Notes: generated by a model not told the origin, from the sequence alone. Positions 1 through 6,148 are shown, numbered from the stretch's first letter. The stretch is 11,156 bases of DNA from an uncultured Clostridia bacterium (GCA_947628925.1 CANRBU010000025.1:1-11156); one strand, 5' to 3'. Program-made: numbers and translations.

Positions 1-73
1 TGGAAGATGGGACTCGAACCCACGGTCTCCAGTGCCACAAACTGGCGCGTTAACCAACTACGCTACATCCACC
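1..73 (-). tRNA. tRNA-His (anticodon GTG), 3' end cut by the window edge
   Basis: On the minus strand the cloverleaf reads: extra 5' G(-1) at 73, acceptor strand GTGGATG, D stem GCGT/ACGC, anticodon stem CCAGT/ACTGG around the loop TTGTGGC (anticodon GTG at 36-38), and T stem GTGGG/CCCAT with loop TTCGAGT. The 3' acceptor strand runs off position 1, so the discriminator and any encoded CCA are not visible. The extra 5' G is the histidine identity element. Acceptor pair 6-67 is a T-T mismatch; the other visible acceptor pairs match. Confidence 0.93.
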
Positions 74-105
74 ATGGATAGGTGCTAATTTATTGGCACT
101 TTCTT

Positions 106-134
106 ATTTTACTATTTTTTACTGAATTTGTCAA
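106..134 (-). promoter_or_regulatory. sigma-A promoter of tRNA-His
   Basis: The minus strand shows a consensus -35 TTGACA (129-134), a 17-base spacer and a -10 TAAAAT (106-111). Transcription would start near 99, about 25 bases before the tRNA 5' end. It points away from birA, so the region between the two genes is divergent. Confidence 0.8.
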
Positions 135-235
135 CTAGTTTTTGCAAATTTTGTAAATTGAATCTAAACTATATCTTAAAAAGCATTAAATAATAAAAAT
201 GCAAGACAAAAATAATATAAAAGAAGGTAAAGATA

Positions 236-823
236 ATGGAACTTGAAAAAATAAAACAAGCGAAAACAAGAATAATAGGAAAGCAAATACACTATCAAGA
301 AGAAATAATATCAACACATTTACTAGCAAAAGAGTTAGCAAAAAATAAACAAAACAATGGAAAAATAATAATAGCAGAAAAGCAAACAGGAGGAATAGGA
401 ACAAAAGGACAAAACTGGTATACAGGAAAATACAACAATATAGCAATAAGCATTATACTACATCCACAAACATCAATATCTAAACTAGAAGGACTCACAA
501 GAGAAATAGCGGAAACCATGCAAGCAACAATAAAAAAATTATATAATTACGAATTAACTATTAAAGAGCCAAATGATTTGCTACTAAAAGGCAAAAAAAT
601 ATGTGGCATATTAACAGAAATAAACACAACAGCAGAAACGATAAATTATTTAATTATAAGTTTAGGATTTAATGTAAATGAAGAAGAATTTTCATTAGAA
701 ACAAGAGAGATTGCTACATCTTTAAAAAAAGAATTTGGAAAAAACTTTGAAAGGGAAGAAATAATAAAAACATTTTTAGAAATATTAGAAAACAACATTA
801 AAGTAAAAATAGGACTAGAATAG
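236..823 (+). CDS. birA: Biotin--protein ligase, catalytic domain only (group I BirA)
   Basis: Attaches biotin, through biotinyl-5'-AMP, to a lysine of biotin carboxyl carrier domains. The 195 residues cover the BPL/LplA catalytic domain. A glycine-rich adenylate loop lies at about 51-61 (TGGIGTKGQNW), an altered KWPND motif at 110-114 (KEPND), and KKICGIL follows with K121 aligning to the catalytic lysine (K183 of E. coli BirA). There is no N-terminal helix-turn-helix, so it should not act as a repressor. It is shorter than a typical BirA and seems to lack most of the C-terminal SH3-like domain. The loop lacks the arginines of the usual GRGRRGR motif. The ATG follows an AAGG-type site (about 223-227). 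A weak promoter candidate is TTGCAA (142-147) and TAAACT (165-170). Family assignment is firm; activity of the altered loop is inferred. Confidence 0.85.
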   Translation: MELEKIKQAKTRIIGKQIHYQEEIISTHLLAKELAKNKQNNGKIIIAEKQTGGIGTKGQNWYTGKYNNIAISIILHPQTSISKLEGLTREIAETMQATIKKLYNYELTIKEPNDLLLKGKKICGILTEINTTAETINYLIISLGFNVNEEEFSLETREIATSLKKEFGKNFEREEIIKTFLEILENNIKVKIGLE

Positions 824-835
824 TTCTATTTTTTT
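805..835 (+). terminator. Rho-independent terminator of birA
   Basis: An 11-bp stem (805-815 with 823-833, one G-T pair) closes a 7-base loop, and seven T run from 829 to 835. It overlaps the last codons and stop of birA, so the stem is partly coding. Confidence 0.6.
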
Positions 836-881
836 ATAAATCACATAAAATTGAATAAAAGGAAGCGAGGGTGATAGTATT

Positions 882-1250
882 ATGGGAAGTAAAGCAGTAA
901 AGCAAATTATGATAGGAGTGGGAATAGCGCTATTAGCTAGTTTTATATTTCTATTAATTTATGCAACTATACTTTCTTTTACAGAAATACCAGAAAGTAC
1001 AATAGCAACAGTCATCATAACAATAACAGGAATAAGCATTTTAGTAGGGAGCATGATTTCAAGCCGAAAAATCAGTAAAAATGGAATTGTAAACGGAGCT
1101 TTGGTAGGTTTAATATACATATTAATCATTTATTTAATATCTAGTTTATTAAATGGCAACTTTGCTATTAATTTACAATCAATAATAATGATAGCAGTTT
1201 CAGTAATATGTGGAATAATTGGTGGAATTATAGGAGTTAACAAAAGATAA
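882..1250 (+). CDS. YrzE/TIGR04086-family membrane protein (DUF3792)
   Basis: A 122-residue, very hydrophobic protein with four predicted transmembrane helices at about 10-32, 38-60, 70-90 and 99-118, and a basic C-terminus (VNKR). Length, four-helix pattern and the glycine-rich last helix (ICGIIGGIIG) fit the Firmicute YrzE/TIGR04086 family, whose function is unknown. The ATG is preceded by a purine-rich site, GAGGGTGAT, about 9 bases upstream. A nearby upstream GTG is out of frame. The gene lies between two terminators and no strong promoter of its own is visible, so it may depend on readthrough from birA. Family assignment is from pattern recognition without a profile search. Confidence 0.72.
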   Translation: MGSKAVKQIMIGVGIALLASFIFLLIYATILSFTEIPESTIATVIITITGISILVGSMISSRKISKNGIVNGALVGLIYILIIYLISSLLNGNFAINLQSIIMIAVSVICGIIGGIIGVNKR

Positions 1251-1268
1251 AAAGGCAAAAGCCTTTTT
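1249..1268 (+). terminator. Rho-independent terminator after the YrzE-like gene
   Basis: A perfect 8-bp stem, AAAAAGGC (1249-1256) with GCCTTTTT (1261-1268), closes an AAAA loop. The T run forms the 3' arm. The hairpin begins on the stop codon. Confidence 0.75.
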
Positions 1269-1280
1269 AAAAAACACAAA

Positions 1281-1310
1281 AGTCGAATTTTGTCGTATTT
1301 TGCGATGAAT
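1281..1310 (+). promoter_or_regulatory. Three 10-bp-phased repeats resembling Spo0A boxes
   Basis: Three successive 10-base units start at 1281, 1291 and 1301: AGTCGAATTT, TGTCGTATTT and TGCGATGAAT. The first two each match the 0A-box core TGTCGAA at 6 of 7 positions; the third is degenerate. The block lies 17 bases upstream of the -35 element of the SipW/TasA-like operon, about -81 to -52 from the expected start. Helically phased tandem boxes are typical of Spo0A sites. The regulator assignment is inference; the repeat itself is seen directly. Confidence 0.45.
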
Positions 1311-1326
1311 TTAATGTAAAAAAGTA

Positions 1327-1355
1327 TTGACAAACAAAAATAGAGCATATATAAT
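1327..1355 (+). promoter_or_regulatory. sigma-A promoter of the SipW/TasA-like operon
   Basis: Perfect consensus elements, TTGACA (1327-1332) and TATAAT (1350-1355), are separated by exactly 17 bases. The expected start near 1362 leaves a roughly 105-base leader. The leader contains a 6-bp hairpin, TGGATA (1406-1411) with TATCCA (1418-1423), and then the ribosome binding site. Such a strong core promoter suggests high expression unless it is held down by a regulator. Confidence 0.88.
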
Positions 1356-1466
1356 AAATTCAACATTTTCATATTTTTTCATAATTCAATTATTTTTTAT
1401 CTAAATGGATAAGTTCATATCCAAAATCCAAAAAAACAAAAAATATATAAGAAACGGAGGAATTTT

Positions 1467-2063
1467 ATGAGTAAAAAGAAAAAAACGATAGCTATTATTG
1501 CTATTTTATTAGCCATACTTGTATCATTTTTAGGAGGACAAACATTTTCTAAATATATTACTGAAGTAGTAGGAAAAGCAAATGCAGAAATTGCTAATTG
1601 GAATTTTTTAGTAAATGAAAGTACAGCAACAGAACAAACAATAGACATCACTTCAACAATAAATAATAAAACATTACAAGGTAATAAAATAGCACCAGGA
1701 ACAAATGGAAAATTTAAAATAACAATTGATGGAGAAGGGTCAGACGTAGGGATTGAATATATGGTAAGAGTAAAAAATGAAACAACAAAACCTCAACATT
1801 TATATTTTACATATTTAGGGCAAAGATATGAAGAACTTTCAGAGATTGTAAGAATTGCAGGAGGAATCATAAATGCAACAGATGAAAACAAAAAAAGAGA
1901 GATTGAAATAGAGTGGACATGGCCATATGACTTAGGTGAAGATAGCGAAGAAGTAGCTGAAAATGACAAAATAGATACAGATAACAGTAAAACAATACGT
2001 GATTATAAATTTGATATTGTAGTTACAGGAAATCAATTAACGCCAAATGCACAAGCAGCATAG
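1467..2063 (+). CDS. TasA/camelysin-like exported protein with SipW-type signal peptide
   Basis: A 198-residue secreted protein, probably a structural surface or matrix component. It has a KKKK N-terminus, a hydrophobic core at 7-24, and the region GGQTFSKYITEVVGKANA, which resembles signal peptides processed by SipW-type peptidases. Cleavage is likely after A40 (ANA|EIANW). The mature part is acidic, lacks cysteine and looks beta-rich: IAPGTNGKF at about 75-83, the strand GIEYMVRVKN at about 95-104, and WTWPYD at 150-155. These features are shared with the gene at 3032, so the two are paralogues. The start is firm, with CGGAGG about 8 bases before the ATG. It opens the operon and its last codons overlap the start of the signal peptidase gene. 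Camelysin/TasA membership is recognised from pattern; a fibre role is inferred. Confidence 0.7.
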   Translation: MSKKKKTIAIIAILLAILVSFLGGQTFSKYITEVVGKANAEIANWNFLVNESTATEQTIDITSTINNKTLQGNKIAPGTNGKFKITIDGEGSDVGIEYMVRVKNETTKPQHLYFTYLGQRYEELSEIVRIAGGIINATDENKKREIEIEWTWPYDLGEDSEEVAENDKIDTDNSKTIRDYKFDIVVTGNQLTPNAQAA

Positions 2064-2427
2064 ACCCAAAAAAGAACAAATATATTTTATTCTAATAATT
2101 TTAGTATCAATTATGGTTATATCTTTAAAATTTTTTATCAAAGACTCCCAACCATTCGGGGTTACCATTTTACAGGTATCATCAAACAGCATGGTACCGA
2201 CATTCAAAAAAGGAGATTTCATAATGATTAAAAAACAAACAGAATATTCCGTAGGAGATATTATTACATATGAAGTAAAAGAAGAAAATAAAAAATATTA
2301 TATAACACATAGAATTATAGAAAAAAATGGAAATGAATACATTACGAAAGGAGATGCAAATAATAAGGCAGACTTAAACAAAGTATCAAATAATAGCATA
2401 AAAGGAAAAGTATTGTTTTACAATTAA
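2047..2427 (+). CDS. sipW: SipW-like (ER-type) signal peptidase I
   Basis: A 126-residue membrane serine protease that would remove signal peptides outside the membrane. One N-terminal transmembrane helix lies at about 12-31. The catalytic serine sits in SSNSMVPT (S48). The second catalytic residue is histidine in THRI (H88), not the lysine of ordinary bacterial type I enzymes, which marks the ER/SipW type. The conserved box KGDANNKAD spans 101-109 (D103, D109). It is shorter than B. subtilis SipW (about 190 residues) and ends at KGKVLFYN, without the usual C-terminal helix. Its ATG lies inside the preceding gene in another frame (17-base overlap) with only a distant AGGAAA, so translational coupling is likely. 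The natural substrates are the flanking TasA-like proteins. The family is clear from the motifs. Confidence 0.88.
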   Translation: MHKQHRPKKEQIYFILIILVSIMVISLKFFIKDSQPFGVTILQVSSNSMVPTFKKGDFIMIKKQTEYSVGDIITYEVKEENKKYYITHRIIEKNGNEYITKGDANNKADLNKVSNNSIKGKVLFYN

Positions 2428-2439
2428 ATTTTAAAGATT

Positions 2440-2475
2440 TATATAATAGGGAAGTTATAACTTTCCTATTATATA
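2440..2475 (+). other. 16-bp RNA hairpin between operon genes 2 and 3
   Basis: Positions 2440-2455 pair with 2460-2475 along the full 16 bases, with one G-T pair and a TATA loop. No T run follows, so it is not a classical terminator. It lies in the only sizeable gap of the operon, directly after the peptidase stop. It could be a partial attenuator, a processing site or a stabiliser of the upstream mRNA; sequence alone does not decide. Confidence 0.7.
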
Positions 2476-2499
2476 AACTGATAAGTCTGCATTGATTTT

Positions 2500-3019
2500 A
2501 TGGAAAAAAATAAAAAAGAACATGCAAAACAAATAACATATATAATAATTTTAAGTATTGTCATTATATTATTTTTTACAGGTTACAGTATTCGGGAAAA
2601 CAATAAGCTACAGCACAATAAAAGCCCAAGCACAAGTTGCTATGCCTATTTTAGAGGTACTTTCTAATTCGGATTTAAAAATTACAGATAAACAAACAGA
2701 AGGTGAATGTAACTTTTCAATAAGAAACTATAATGAAAAAGGCAAAATAACAGAAGTAGGATTACAATATATTGTTAGCATAAAAGATACAATAGATTCT
2801 AAACAAAAAGAAACAATAACATATGAACTATATAAAAATGGTCAAAAAATAGAGTTAAATAATCAATCAACACAAAAAATGATTTTAGGCAAAGATAAAA
2901 AACAAGATGACCAATATACATTAAAAATAAAATATGATAAAGATAAAAGCACAGAAATGGGAAATATACTAGATGCAGTACAAATACAAGTCCACTCTGA
3001 ACAAGAACAAAAAATCTAG
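2500..3019 (+). pseudogene. TasA/camelysin-like exported protein, split by an apparent +1 frameshift
   Basis: Two frames are needed to read a normal protein. From ATG 2500 the first frame gives a basic N-terminus and a signal-like helix, about ITYIIILSIVIILFFT, and would stop at 2667. The continuation lies one base further on: GKTISYSTIKAQAQVAMPIL, a SipW-type cleavage region (AQA|QVA), followed by about 130 residues of a charged beta-rich domain ending at 3019. The second frame is closed until 2555; its only early start is a TTG at 2558 without a ribosome binding site. The join probably lies at 2570-2590, next to a run of six T (2572-2577). The intact product would have about 172 residues. 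It may be a true mutation, a phase-variable tract or a sequencing error. The stop overlaps the AGGAGG of the next gene. Confidence 0.65.
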
Positions 3020-3031
3020 GAGGAACAAAGT

Positions 3032-3625
3032 GTGAAAAAAAGAAAACGATATATTATTTTTTGTATATTTCTAATAGGAACTATGATATTATTTTTGATG
3101 AATACAAATTCAAAATTTCAAGACCTTTATGATGATATATTATTTTTTAAAAAAGTTAATCAAGTAGATAAAATAGAAAAAGCAGAAACACAAGAAAAAG
3201 AAAAGCATATACAATATTTGTTTGATGTTACATCAGAAAAAATTAAATTTCAAAATATAAATCTAATAGAGAGTGTAAAAAAAGAAACACTTTTAAATGA
3301 AATGCTTGCACCTGGTACAGAAGGTGTATTTGATATCATATTAACAACAAATTTGGATAGCAAATATCATGTAAATTTTCAAAGTTTTAGCAAAAAACCT
3401 CAAAATTTAAAGTTTGAAAATTTAGAAAACAACATAATAGTAAATGAATTGGAAGAATTAAATTTAGACGGAGAATTAGAAAAAGATAAACAAAAAATAA
3501 TAACTATTAGATGGTGTTGGAATTATGAAAGTACATATGAAGGAAATTTACAAGATACAGAAGATAGCAAAAATATAGAAAATTATTCATTTAACATTTA
3601 TGCAGTTGGAGAGCAAAGGGGGTGA
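3032..3625 (+). CDS. Membrane-anchored paralogue of the first TasA-like protein
   Basis: A 197-residue protein from a GTG start, with AGGAGG (3018-3023) 8 bases upstream. It has a basic N-terminus (KKRKR), a hydrophobic segment at about 7-23, then NTNSKFQDLYDD and an acidic-basic linker. No clear cleavage site is visible, so it may stay anchored by this helix. The extracellular part repeats landmarks of the protein at 1467: APGTEGVFDI (93-102), KKPQNLKF (121-128), TIRWCWNYE (158-166) and a closing YSFNIYAVGEQ. In the other protein these are APGTNGKFKI, TKPQHLYF, IEWTWPYD and YKFDIVVTGNQ. Its stop overlaps the start of the next gene (GTGA). It may be a minor or anchoring subunit of the same surface structure; this is inferred. 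No named family is recognised with certainty. Confidence 0.62.
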   Translation: MKKRKRYIIFCIFLIGTMILFLMNTNSKFQDLYDDILFFKKVNQVDKIEKAETQEKEKHIQYLFDVTSEKIKFQNINLIESVKKETLLNEMLAPGTEGVFDIILTTNLDSKYHVNFQSFSKKPQNLKFENLENNIIVNELEELNLDGELEKDKQKIITIRWCWNYESTYEGNLQDTEDSKNIENYSFNIYAVGEQRG

Positions 3626-4063
3626 AAGAAATAAAAAGAAAATATTTTTTGGCAATAAGTATATTCATAATATGCATATCAATAAACATAATAGCATATG
3701 GTAAATATATTTTAGACAAAAGTTTTACAGTCGCAGAAATTGACTTGGACAGAGAAAGGCCTGTTATAAGTACTTTACGGCATAGAAAAAGAACTAAGAG
3801 AAGAAGATACAATCATAGTTATGAATGTTAATGTAAATGATAAAAACTTAAGTGATGATATATTAGAAGCAAATGAAATAGAAATACTTATGGATAATGA
3901 AATAATAAATTTAGAAAAAACAGTAACAAAAACAAAAGAAAATGAATATAAAATTGAAATTATAGGTGTACCAGAAGAAAAAACTATAGAAATAAAGATA
4001 AAGGAAGGAGCATTTACAGATATACTTGGATGGAGAAGTGATGAATACATCCAAACAATATAA
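3622..4063 (+). pseudogene. Membrane-anchored Ig-like domain protein, split by an apparent frameshift
   Basis: The first frame starts at GTG 3622, overlaps the previous stop by two bases and has GGAGAG at 3608-3613. It gives a basic N-terminus, a helix at about 8-26, and FTVAEIDLDRERPVIS. It then turns into an Arg/Lys-rich sequence (RHRKRTKRRR) and stops at 3831. One base over, from about 3770, a credible continuation reads LYGIEKELREEDTIIVMNVN and runs to 4063. It ends in KEGAFTDILGWRSDEYI, like the last strands of a bacterial Ig-like domain. That frame has a stop at 3767-3769 and no ribosome binding site before its first ATG (3821), so it is not an independent gene. The rejoined product would be about 147 residues. 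It could be a mutation or a sequence error. The function is unknown; it is the last member of the operon. Confidence 0.55.
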
Positions 4064-4103
4064 ATTATAAAAATTGTTAATTTAATTATATGTGATTGAG
4101 ATG

Positions 4104-4135
4104 GAGTGCTTACTATATGGTAAGTGCTCTTTTTC
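4104..4135 (+). terminator. Rho-independent terminator of the SipW/TasA-like operon
   Basis: A 10-bp stem, GAGTGCTTAC (4104-4113) with GTAAGTGCTC (4120-4129), has two G-T pairs and a TATATG loop, and is followed by TTTTT at 4130-4134. It separates the operon from dinD. Confidence 0.8.
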
Positions 4136-4183
4136 TAAAATTCAAATACTCTAAAAATTAGAACAGTAAAGGAGATGATATTT

Positions 4184-5026
4184 ATGACAAATAATCTAGT
4201 AAATAAGACAGAAAAGGATTTTGAAAGTATCAAGCATATTGATGCAAATGGAACAGGATTCTGGTATGCCAGAGAACTAATGATATTGTTAGAATATAGT
4301 AAATGGGGAAATTTTAAAAATGTAATAATTAAAGCAAAAAAGGCTTGCAAAGGTAGTAATATTTCACAAGATGAACACTTTACCGACGTCGGGAGGGTGT
4401 TAAAAGTCGGAAATAATGCTGGGATGAAAATAGATGACATAAAACTTACTAGATATGCATGTTATTTAATTGCACAAAACGGAGATAGCAGAAAAAAGAC
4501 AATAGCTCTTGCACAAACTTATTTTGCAGTACAAACCAGAAAACAAGAATTAACAAGACAAGAATATAAACAATTAAGTGAAGATGAAAAGAGGTTATAT
4601 ACTAGAAAAAATGTAAAAGATAAAAACAAATATTTATTTAATACAGCAAAATTGGCAGGAGTAAAGAATTATGGGAAATTTAATAATTATGGTTATAGAG
4701 GATTATATAATGGAGAAACAGCAAAAGATATTGCAAATAGAAAAGGCATATCAGAAAAAGAAGATATATTAGATTACATGAGTAGTACAGAACTTATAAC
4801 AAATTTATTTAGAATTACGCAAACAGATGAAGTTTTAAAAAATAAAAAAATAAATAATGAAGATGCTGCATGCAAAACCCATCATAATGTAGGACAAGCT
4901 GTTAGACAAACTATAAAAAGAATAGGTGGAACTATGCCAGAAGATTTATCAACACCAAACAAGAGTGCAAAACAAATTGAAAAAGAAAAAAATGAAGAAT
5001 TAAAAACAAATAGTAAAAAAACATAA
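4184..5026 (+). CDS. dinD: DNA damage-inducible protein D (DinD)
   Basis: A 280-residue cytoplasmic protein matching E. coli DinD nearly end to end, which in E. coli restrains RecA-driven strand exchange and is SOS-induced. Visible family motifs include ANGTGFWYARELMILLEYS near the N-terminus (a BRO-N-like domain), DIKLTRYACYLIAQNGD, ALAQTYFAVQTRKQEL, STELITNLFRITQTDE and the C-terminal VRQTIKRIGGTMPEDL. I place the start at ATG 4184: AAAGGAG (4168-4174) lies 9 bases before it but abuts the other ATG at 4175. I see no Gram-positive LexA box of the form GAAC-N4-GTTC in the 120 bases upstream, so SOS control is not supported here. The gene stands alone, after a terminator and before a tRNA. In Firmicutes dinD is patchily distributed and may be horizontally acquired; that is inference. 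Confidence 0.93.
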   Translation: MTNNLVNKTEKDFESIKHIDANGTGFWYARELMILLEYSKWGNFKNVIIKAKKACKGSNISQDEHFTDVGRVLKVGNNAGMKIDDIKLTRYACYLIAQNGDSRKKTIALAQTYFAVQTRKQELTRQEYKQLSEDEKRLYTRKNVKDKNKYLFNTAKLAGVKNYGKFNNYGYRGLYNGETAKDIANRKGISEKEDILDYMSSTELITNLFRITQTDEVLKNKKINNEDAACKTHHNVGQAVRQTIKRIGGTMPEDLSTPNKSAKQIEKEKNEELKTNSKKT

Positions 5027-5060
5027 TCACATAAAAGTTCTAAAATTACCAAAGACGTTA

Positions 5061-5089
5061 TAGACATTAGAATAAATTTGTGGTATGAT
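5061..5089 (+). promoter_or_regulatory. sigma-A promoter of tRNA-Gln
   Basis: TAGACA (5061-5066) and TATGAT (5084-5089) are separated by 17 bases. The expected start near 5096 is about 25 bases before the tRNA. No terminator is visible between the tRNA and the transketolase gene, so transcription may continue into it. Confidence 0.7.
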
Positions 5090-5120
5090 GTATATACAAA
5101 ATCATACTACAATTTTATAT

Positions 5121-5195
5121 TGGGGTGTCGCCAAGCGGTAAGGCAATCGGCTCTGACCCGATCATTCGTAAGTTCGAATCTTACCACCCCAGCCA
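5121..5195 (+). tRNA. tRNA-Gln (anticodon CTG), CCA encoded
   Basis: Acceptor TGGGGTG pairs perfectly with CACCCCA. The D stem is GCC/GGC. The anticodon stem ATCGG/CCGAT encloses the loop CTCTGAC with anticodon CTG, which reads CAG. The T stem GTAAG/CTTAC encloses TTCGAAT. The discriminator is G (5192) and the 3' CCA is encoded at 5193-5195. The weak first pair (T-A) is typical of tRNA-Gln. Confidence 0.95.
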
Positions 5196-5250
5196 AAGAC
5201 ATACACAATCTGATAAATTTAAGTTAACAAGAAAAGGAATGTGATTAACT

Positions 5251-6060
5251 ATGGAAGAACTAGTTAAAAAAGCAAAAGAAATTAGAAAAGGCATAATAGA
5301 AGAAGTGTATCAAGCACAATCAGGACATCCAGGAGGATCTCTATCAATTGCAGATATTTTAACAGTATTATATTTTAAAGAAATGAATATAAATCCACAA
5401 AATCCAAACTGGGAAGATAGAGACAGACTAGTTTTATCAAAAGGACATTGTTCACCAGCACTATATGCAACACTAGCAAACAGAGGATTTTTTGAAATAG
5501 AAAAACTAAAAACATTTCGAAAAATAGATAGTGATTTACAAGGACATCCAGACAAAAAACATATACCAGGTGTAGATATGACAACAGGTTCTTTGGGACA
5601 AGGATTGTCAGCAGCAAATGGAATGGCAATTTCGGCAAAATTAGATCATAAATCATATAGAGTATATTGCATATTAGGAGATGGAGAAATAGAAGAAGGA
5701 CAAGTATGGGAAGCGGCAATGACAGCAAATAAATATCACTTAGACAACTTATGTATTATTGTAGACAATAACAATTTACAAATAGACGGAAAAGTAGAAG
5801 AAGTAATGAGCCCATATCCAATTGATGAAAAATTTAGAAGTTTTGGTTTTGAAATAATAAAAATAGATGGACACAATATTGAAGAAATAATAAAAGCATT
5901 TGAAGTAGCAAAAAATATAAAAGGCAAACCAACATGCATAATAGCAACCACAACAAAAGGCAAAGGAGTATCATTTATGGAGAATCAGGCAAGTTGGCAT
6001 GGAAAAGCACCAAATGAAGAACAATACAAACAAGCAATGAATGAATTAAGCATGGACTAG
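5251..6060 (+). CDS. Transketolase, N-terminal subunit (split-type)
   Basis: The thiamine-diphosphate-binding half of a two-chain transketolase, which moves two-carbon units between sugar phosphates in the non-oxidative pentose phosphate pathway. At 269 residues it matches split N-terminal subunits. Visible motifs are SGHPGGSLS (24-32), LSKGHCSPALY (62-72, H66), LQGHPD (96-101), the cofactor signature GDGEIEEG (143-150) to NNN (173-175), and KGKGVSFME (236-244). The ATG follows AAGGAATGTGAT at moderate spacing. Split enzymes need a C-terminal subunit, usually the next gene; here the next genes are rplU and rpmA. The gene lies 55 bases after tRNA-Gln with no terminator between them, so it may share that promoter. 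No convincing terminator follows it. A bare transketolase-like enzyme is unlikely; the partner should be elsewhere. Confidence 0.93.
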   Translation: MEELVKKAKEIRKGIIEEVYQAQSGHPGGSLSIADILTVLYFKEMNINPQNPNWEDRDRLVLSKGHCSPALYATLANRGFFEIEKLKTFRKIDSDLQGHPDKKHIPGVDMTTGSLGQGLSAANGMAISAKLDHKSYRVYCILGDGEIEEGQVWEAAMTANKYHLDNLCIIVDNNNLQIDGKVEEVMSPYPIDEKFRSFGFEIIKIDGHNIEEIIKAFEVAKNIKGKPTCIIATTTKGKGVSFMENQASWHGKAPNEEQYKQAMNELSMD

Positions 6061-6113
6061 AACATATTTATGATATAAATCATCAAATAAACACGAAAAA
6101 ATAACAAAAACCA

Positions 6114-6142
6114 TTGACAAAAAAATAAATTCATGGTACAAT
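6114..6142 (+). promoter_or_regulatory. sigma-A promoter of rplU-rpmA
   Basis: TTGACA (6114-6119), a 17-base spacer and TACAAT (6137-6142). The expected start near 6149 places the whole L21 leader in the transcript. Confidence 0.88.
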
Positions 6143-6148
6143 TAGTAA

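Noticed and set aside
2572..2578. TTTTTTA as a programmed -1 slippery heptamer in operon gene 3
   Set aside because: The heptamer is not in the phase required relative to the ATG 2500 frame, and joining the frames needs +1 (or -2), not -1.
3821..4063. Independent 80-residue gene starting at ATG 3821
   Set aside because: No ribosome binding site, and coding-like sequence continues upstream of this ATG in the same frame to about 3770, so it is the second half of the broken gene at 3622.
6067..6085. Small inverted repeat after the transketolase gene as a terminator
   Set aside because: The stem is only about five A/T-rich base pairs and no T run follows.
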